Assembly: GCF_003625485.1 (NCBI RefSeq)
Contig: NZ_RAIR01000004.1
Location: forward strand, 62,001-126,000
Source of the DNA: Butyrivibrio sp. CB08
GTDB lineage: Bacteria > Bacillota > Clostridia > Lachnospirales > Lachnospiraceae
Length of the DNA stretch: 64,000 nt
Reading direction: 5' to 3'
Each line of letters starts with the position of its first letter. Within the stretch, counting starts at the first letter, position 1. The position numbers and the translations under genes are program-made. This document shows, piece after piece, positions 60,918-64,000 of this stretch. Under the pieces are notes generated by a model. It had not been told where the DNA came from, did no database searches, and saw only the letters and a program-made list of their open reading frames with translations.

Positions 60918-61664
60918 TCAGAGCCTTCGAAGAGTAGCTCTCACTGCCCATCCTCCAAAATAAAATAGTGATTCCAGAACGGATAGCCCTGCAATGTTCC
61001 TGTAGAGGAACCATATCCTGTAAACAGCCTCCAGCTTGTTGGAAGAAAGAGACTTGGCAGGACGTCTGTAAATGGCCAGATTCTCATCAAGGCCATATGC
61101 CACGTATCCGCTCTTTAAAATGCGCCACCAGGTTGCTGTATCCTCACTGGGAACCTGGGGCATATGGATGATCTCCATATCAATAATATTGGTGTCAAAC
61201 ATCACAGTGGTTGTGAATATTATAGTTCTTGACAGGGCCTGCCTGTACTTAAGCTGCTTAGGCACATGGACGATCTTGCCTGTAGGATTGGCCTTTTCAT
61301 CGCCAAATTCATAGGAGTGGAAACAGAATGCTGCTCCATTTTTCTCCATGAATGCCACCTGTTTCTCAAGCTTGTCCTCTTTCCATACATCATCTGCATC
61401 AAGGAAAGCTATAAATCTTCCGGATGAAGCATCGATACCAGTATTTCTTGCAGCTGCAGCTCCGGCGTTAACATCTTTTTTGATGAGCCTGATTCTCTTT
61501 TTCTGGCTCTTAATGACATCCTCTATTATCTGAACGCTGTTGTCGGTGGAGGCATCATCTACCAAAATGAGCTCCCAGTCCTTGTAGGTCTGGGCACAGA
61601 CCATATTTATGGCGTTCTCTATGTAGTTGGCAGCATTGTACACAGGGACAATAATACTTACCAT
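60918..61664 (-). CDS. Glycosyltransferase family 2
   Basis: The 248-residue enzyme has VSIIVPVYNAANYIENAI, LVDDASTDNSVQII and FIAFLDADDVWKEDKLEKQ as the GT2 core. It is short, with only a small helical end, like many capsule GT2 enzymes. I chose the ATG at 61664, which shares one base with the stop of the upstream GT2 gene and has GAGG 7 bases upstream; a GTG one codon earlier is less well spaced. It follows the GtrB-like enzyme and precedes the WcaJ-type enzyme. Donor unknown. Confidence 0.92.
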   Translation of the reverse strand: MVSIIVPVYNAANYIENAINMVCAQTYKDWELILVDDASTDNSVQIIEDVIKSQKKRIRLIKKDVNAGAAAARNTGIDASSGRFIAFLDADDVWKEDKLEKQVAFMEKNGAAFCFHSYEFGDEKANPTGKIVHVPKQLKYRQALSRTIIFTTTVMFDTNIIDMEIIHMPQVPSEDTATWWRILKSGYVAYGLDENLAIYRRPAKSLSSNKLEAVYRIWFLYRNIAGLSVLESLFYFGGWAVRATLRRL

Positions 61665-62602
61665 CACAATTCCTCTTTCACAATGTACAGAGGGCGTTTC
61701 TTGACCTCAAGATAAGTCTTGGAGAGGTACTGCCCTACTACACCGACGCAAAGAAGCTGAACGCCGCTCACAAACAGAATAATACATGCCATGGAAGCCC
61801 AGCCCACTGCTCCATGAGGGTCTCCCACTGTCCACTGTCTGATGATAATAGCTATTATGAAGATAAAAGCCACGAGACAAAAGAATACTCCAAGGAATGA
61901 TGCCATGGCAAGAGGCGCTGTTGAAAAGGCAAGAATGCCATCAATAGCGTATGCAAAGAGCTTCCAGAAGGACCACTTGGTCTCTCCCTTCTTTCTCTCG
62001 ATATTCTCAAATTCAAGCCACTTATTCTTAAATCCAACCCATCCAAAGATACCCTTGGAGAATCTGTTGTACTCCTCCATGGCCAGGATTGCGTCCACAA
62101 ACTTTCTGTTCATGAGTCTGTAGTCTCTTGCTCCGTCCACGATCTCTGTCTTGGTCATCTTATTGATGAGTTTGTAGAACTTCCTTGCAAAGAAAGATCT
62201 GATAGGAGGCTCACCCTTTCTGTTTACCCTTCTGGTAGCAACAGAGTCATACCCCTCCTCTGTGATAGCCTTATACATCTCTGGAAGAAGAGCAGGTGGA
62301 TCCTGAAGATCACAGTCCATGATAGCCACATAGTCGCCCTTGGAGCTCTGAAGGCCCGCAAACATAGCTGCCTCTTTTCCAAAGTTTCTTGAAAAGCTCA
62401 CCAGGCGAACCCGTGAATCTTTCTGCTTTAGCTCTTTTACCCTGGCTGCAGTATCGTCAGTTGAGCCATCATCTACAAAAATAAGCTCAAAGTCCACGCC
62501 CTGTCCCTTAAAGAATGGTTCGTTCTTCATAAGCTCATTATAAAAGTCAAAGATATTCTCCTGCTCATTGAGGCAGGGAACGATCACACTTAAAAGTCCC
62601 AT
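61664..62602 (-). CDS. GtrB/DPM1-like polyprenyl-phosphate glycosyltransferase (GT2)
   Basis: The 312-residue protein has LSVIVPCLNEQENI, FVDDGSTDDTA, FSRNFGKEAAMFAGLQ and AIMDCDLQDPPALLPEM, plus two C-terminal membrane helices (about 230-295). This is the GtrB/YfdH-like pattern: it makes an undecaprenyl-phosphate hexose for use outside. It is the first gene of unit A, with a promoter at 62671-62699. A second one of this type is at 35673. The ATG has a G-run (AGGGGA) about 9 bases upstream. Confidence 0.9.
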   Translation of the reverse strand: MGLLSVIVPCLNEQENIFDFYNELMKNEPFFKGQGVDFELIFVDDGSTDDTAARVKELKQKDSRVRLVSFSRNFGKEAAMFAGLQSSKGDYVAIMDCDLQDPPALLPEMYKAITEEGYDSVATRRVNRKGEPPIRSFFARKFYKLINKMTKTEIVDGARDYRLMNRKFVDAILAMEEYNRFSKGIFGWVGFKNKWLEFENIERKKGETKWSFWKLFAYAIDGILAFSTAPLAMASFLGVFFCLVAFIFIIAIIIRQWTVGDPHGAVGWASMACIILFVSGVQLLCVGVVGQYLSKTYLEVKKRPLYIVKEEL

Positions 62603-62670
62603 AAAAGGAATCCCCTAATCAAGTATTATGCGCCTTGGCATACTCCTAAAAATGCGCATTCCTACTCAAT

Positions 62671-62699
62671 ATTTTACACTTAATGCCCAAGTCTTTCAA
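62671..62699 (-). promoter_or_regulatory. Sigma-70-type promoter for unit A
   Basis: The minus strand has TTGAAA at 62699-62694, a 17-base spacer, and TAAAAT at 62676-62671. Transcription would start near 62664, about 62 bases before the ATG at 62602. The 199-base divergent gap (62603-62801) thus holds this promoter and one for gmd on the other strand. No JUMPstart/ops-type element is visible in the leader. Confidence 0.65.
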
Positions 62700-62711
62700 C
62701 GAACAAAAAAA

Positions 62712-62740
62712 TTGCATTAATATATGAATATATAGTAAAG
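62712..62740 (+). promoter_or_regulatory. Possible promoter for gmd-fcl
   Basis: TTGCAT at 62712-62717, a 17-base spacer and TAAAGT at 62735-62740 form the best plus-strand candidate. The region is AT-rich and other -10-like sites (TATGAT at 62741, TAGAAT at 62746) occur, so the exact boxes are uncertain. It lies back to back with the unit A promoter, with about 13 bases between the two -35 boxes. Confidence 0.35.
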
Positions 62741-62790
62741 TATGATAGAATGAAAACTTGCTAAAAGAGCATATATTACATTTACATATA

Positions 62791-62801
62791 AGGAGATACA
62801 A
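62791..62801 (+). promoter_or_regulatory. Strong ribosome binding site of gmd
   Basis: AGGAG at 62791-62795 lies 6 bases before the ATG at 62802. It fixes the gmd start and serves as a model for the ribosome binding sites used in this genome. Confidence 0.85.
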
Positions 62802-63893
62802 ATGGCTAAAAAAGCGCTTATTACTGGAATTACAGGACAGGATGGATCATATCTTGCTGAGTTCCTTTTAGAAAAGGGATATGATGTCCACGGAATCATC
62901 AGAAGATCCTCCGTCGACTACAGAGAGAGAATCGCTCACCTTGAAGGTAAGCCCAATTTCCACCTTCACTACGGTGATCTTGGTGATTCAATGAGTATCC
63001 TCGGAGTTGTTTCCAAGGTTCGCCCTGATGAGATCTACAACCTGGCTGCTCAGTCACACGTTCAGGTTTCTTTCGATTCACCTGAGTTTACAGCTGACGT
63101 TGATGCAACTGGCGTTCTTAGAGTTCTTGAGGCAGTTCGTCAGTGCGGACTTACTGATACATGCCGAATCTACCAGGCTTCTACATCTGAGCTCTATGGT
63201 AAGGTTGAGGAAGTTCCTCAGAACGAGAAGACTCCTTTCCACCCATACAGCCCATACGCTGTAGCCAAGCTCTATGGTTACTGGATCGTGAAAGAGTACA
63301 GAGAAGCTTACAACATGTTCTGCTGCTCAGGTATTCTTTTCAACCACGAGTCAGAGAGACGTGGAGAGACCTTTGTTACACGTAAGATCACTCTTGCAGC
63401 ATCAAGAATTGCTCAGGGCAAGCAGGATAAACTCTATCTTGGTAACCTCTCTAGTCTGCGTGACTGGGGCTACGCCAAGGATTATGTAGAGTGCATGTGG
63501 CTCATCCTTCAGAACGACAAGCCTGAGGATTTCGTAATCGCTACAGGTGTTCAGCACTCAGTTAGAGAGTTCGCTCAGCTTGCATTCCACTATGCAGGCA
63601 TCGAGCTTGAGTTTAAGGGCGAAGGCGCCGATGAGAAGGGATATGACAAGGCAACAGGCAAGGTTCTTGTTGAGGTTTCACCTGACTTCTACAGACCTAC
63701 AGACGTTGTTAACCTTTGGGGCGATCCTACCAAGGCAAAAGAGAAGCTCCACTGGAATCCACAGACAACATCCTTTGAGGATCTTGTAAGGATCATGGTT
63801 GAGCACGACATGGCCAAGGTAGCAGTAGAAAGAGCCAACGAACACGTAGAGTTTAACCTCGCAGAGTTCCTTGAGAAGGGCATCGATAAATAA
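62802..63893 (+). CDS. gmd: GDP-mannose 4,6-dehydratase
   Basis: The 363-residue protein starts with [20 protein letters not shown], the NADP loop of GMD, and has [30 protein letters not shown] with the catalytic Thr/Ser-Glu part and [14 protein letters not shown] with Tyr and Lys. [17 protein letters not shown] and [10 protein letters not shown] are also GMD blocks. It turns GDP-D-mannose into GDP-4-keto-6-deoxy-mannose, which the next gene (fcl) makes into GDP-L-fucose for the GT11 enzymes at 6169 and 9005. It is transcribed away from the rest of the locus. Confidence 0.97.
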   Translation: MAKKALITGITGQDGSYLAEFLLEKGYDVHGIIRRSSVDYRERIAHLEGKPNFHLHYGDLGDSMSILGVVSKVRPDEIYNLAAQSHVQVSFDSPEFTADVDATGVLRVLEAVRQCGLTDTCRIYQASTSELYGKVEEVPQNEKTPFHPYSPYAVAKLYGYWIVKEYREAYNMFCCSGILFNHESERRGETFVTRKITLAASRIAQGKQDKLYLGNLSSLRDWGYAKDYVECMWLILQNDKPEDFVIATGVQHSVREFAQLAFHYAGIELEFKGEGADEKGYDKATGKVLVEVSPDFYRPTDVVNLWGDPTKAKEKLHWNPQTTSFEDLVRIMVEHDMAKVAVERANEHVEFNLAEFLEKGIDK

Positions 63894-63911
63894 TTACGAA
63901 GGTATAAGATC

Positions 63912-64000
63912 ATGATGGAAAAAAACGCAAAAATTTATGTAGCTGGCCACAGGGGAATGGTTGGTTCAGCCATCGTAAGAGAGCTCAACAAGCAGGGCTA
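63912..64000 (+). CDS. fcl: GDP-L-fucose synthase, N-terminal part only
   Basis: The frame starts 18 bases after the gmd stop and runs off the right end, giving about 29 residues. [18 protein letters not shown] is the NADP-binding start of GDP-4-keto-6-deoxymannose 3,5-epimerase/4-reductase. Two ATG codons in a row (63912 and 63915) could start it; a GAAGG site lies 9 bases before the first. It completes the GDP-L-fucose route with gmd. Confidence 0.92.
   Translation, partial: MMEKNAKIYVAGHRGMVGSAIVRELNKQG

Noticed and set aside
62603..62801. JUMPstart/ops element or antiterminator leader
   Set aside because: No GGCGGTAG-type core was found in the divergent gap, and the leader is only about 62 bases.
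1..64000. tRNA genes, CRISPR arrays, insertion sequences or phage genes
   Set aside because: No cloverleaf, spaced direct repeats, transposase or integrase motifs were seen anywhere in the window.

Overview
The window is one large surface-glycan biosynthesis locus. It runs almost entirely on the minus strand (1 to 62602), with a divergent GDP-L-fucose pair on the plus strand at the right edge (gmd complete, fcl cut by the window end). By eye it has moderate GC, strong AGGAGG-type ribosome binding sites, some GTG and TTG starts, and tightly packed or overlapping genes. It also has many membrane proteins of families common in gut and rumen Clostridia (DUF6056-like, DUF6020-like). Together these suggest a Lachnospiraceae-type Firmicute such as the Butyrivibrio/Pseudobutyrivibrio group; this placement is inference. 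I see no RNA genes, insertion sequences, CRISPR arrays or phage genes. No stretch without a gene exceeds about 200 bases.

Four gaps between minus-strand genes carry recognisable -35/-10 promoters with 17-base spacers, so the locus reads as four consecutive transcription units. Unit A (62602 to 46500) starts with two GT2 enzymes and a large WcaJ-type phosphoglycosyltransferase. It continues with a run of GT2, GT4 and GT-C glycosyltransferases and ends in a cassette of DUF4910-type aminopeptidase, AAC(3)-fold acyltransferase, DltA-like adenylation enzyme and carrier protein, followed by a GT2. Unit B (46409 to 34034) holds a PseB-type dehydratase, a PglK-like ABC flippase, an acyltransferase-3, membrane glycosyltransferase-like proteins, GtrA, WecE, a GNAT acetyltransferase and a GtrB-like enzyme. 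Unit C (33959 to 9934) holds a very large Wzy/ligase-like protein and a Pgl-like set (PglF, PglE, PglC, a PLP enzyme, an ATP-grasp enzyme and a GT4). It then has a WbpO/TviB plus WbpP/TviC pair, a deacetylase-like protein, three GT4 enzymes, and two GT4-AsnB modules flanking an MBOAT/SGNH O-acylation pair. Unit D (9877 leftwards) holds two GT11 fucosyltransferase-family proteins, a second PglK-like flippase, a DUF5672 protein, a GT17 enzyme, an FkbM methyltransferase, GT2 enzymes, a second Wzy-like polymerase and a DUF6056-like membrane protein.

How the parts fit: sugar nucleotides made here probably include GDP-L-fucose, UDP-GalNAcA (likely amidated by the AsnB-like enzymes, as WbpS does in Pseudomonas), UDP-4-amino sugars from two different 4,6-dehydratases, and TDP-Fuc4N. 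There are two initiating phosphoglycosyltransferases, two polymerase-like proteins and two PglK-like flippases, with no recognisable Wzx. This suggests either two glycans or two alternative routes. At least two apparently uncommon modification modules deserve attention: the carrier-protein/AAC(3)/aminopeptidase cassette, which probably acylates an amino sugar with an activated amino or hydroxy acid, and the PLP/ATP-grasp pair, which sits where a PglD-type acetyltransferase would be expected. Chain-length, tyrosine-kinase, LytR-CpsA-Psr and rml genes are not in the window; the locus continues past the left edge.
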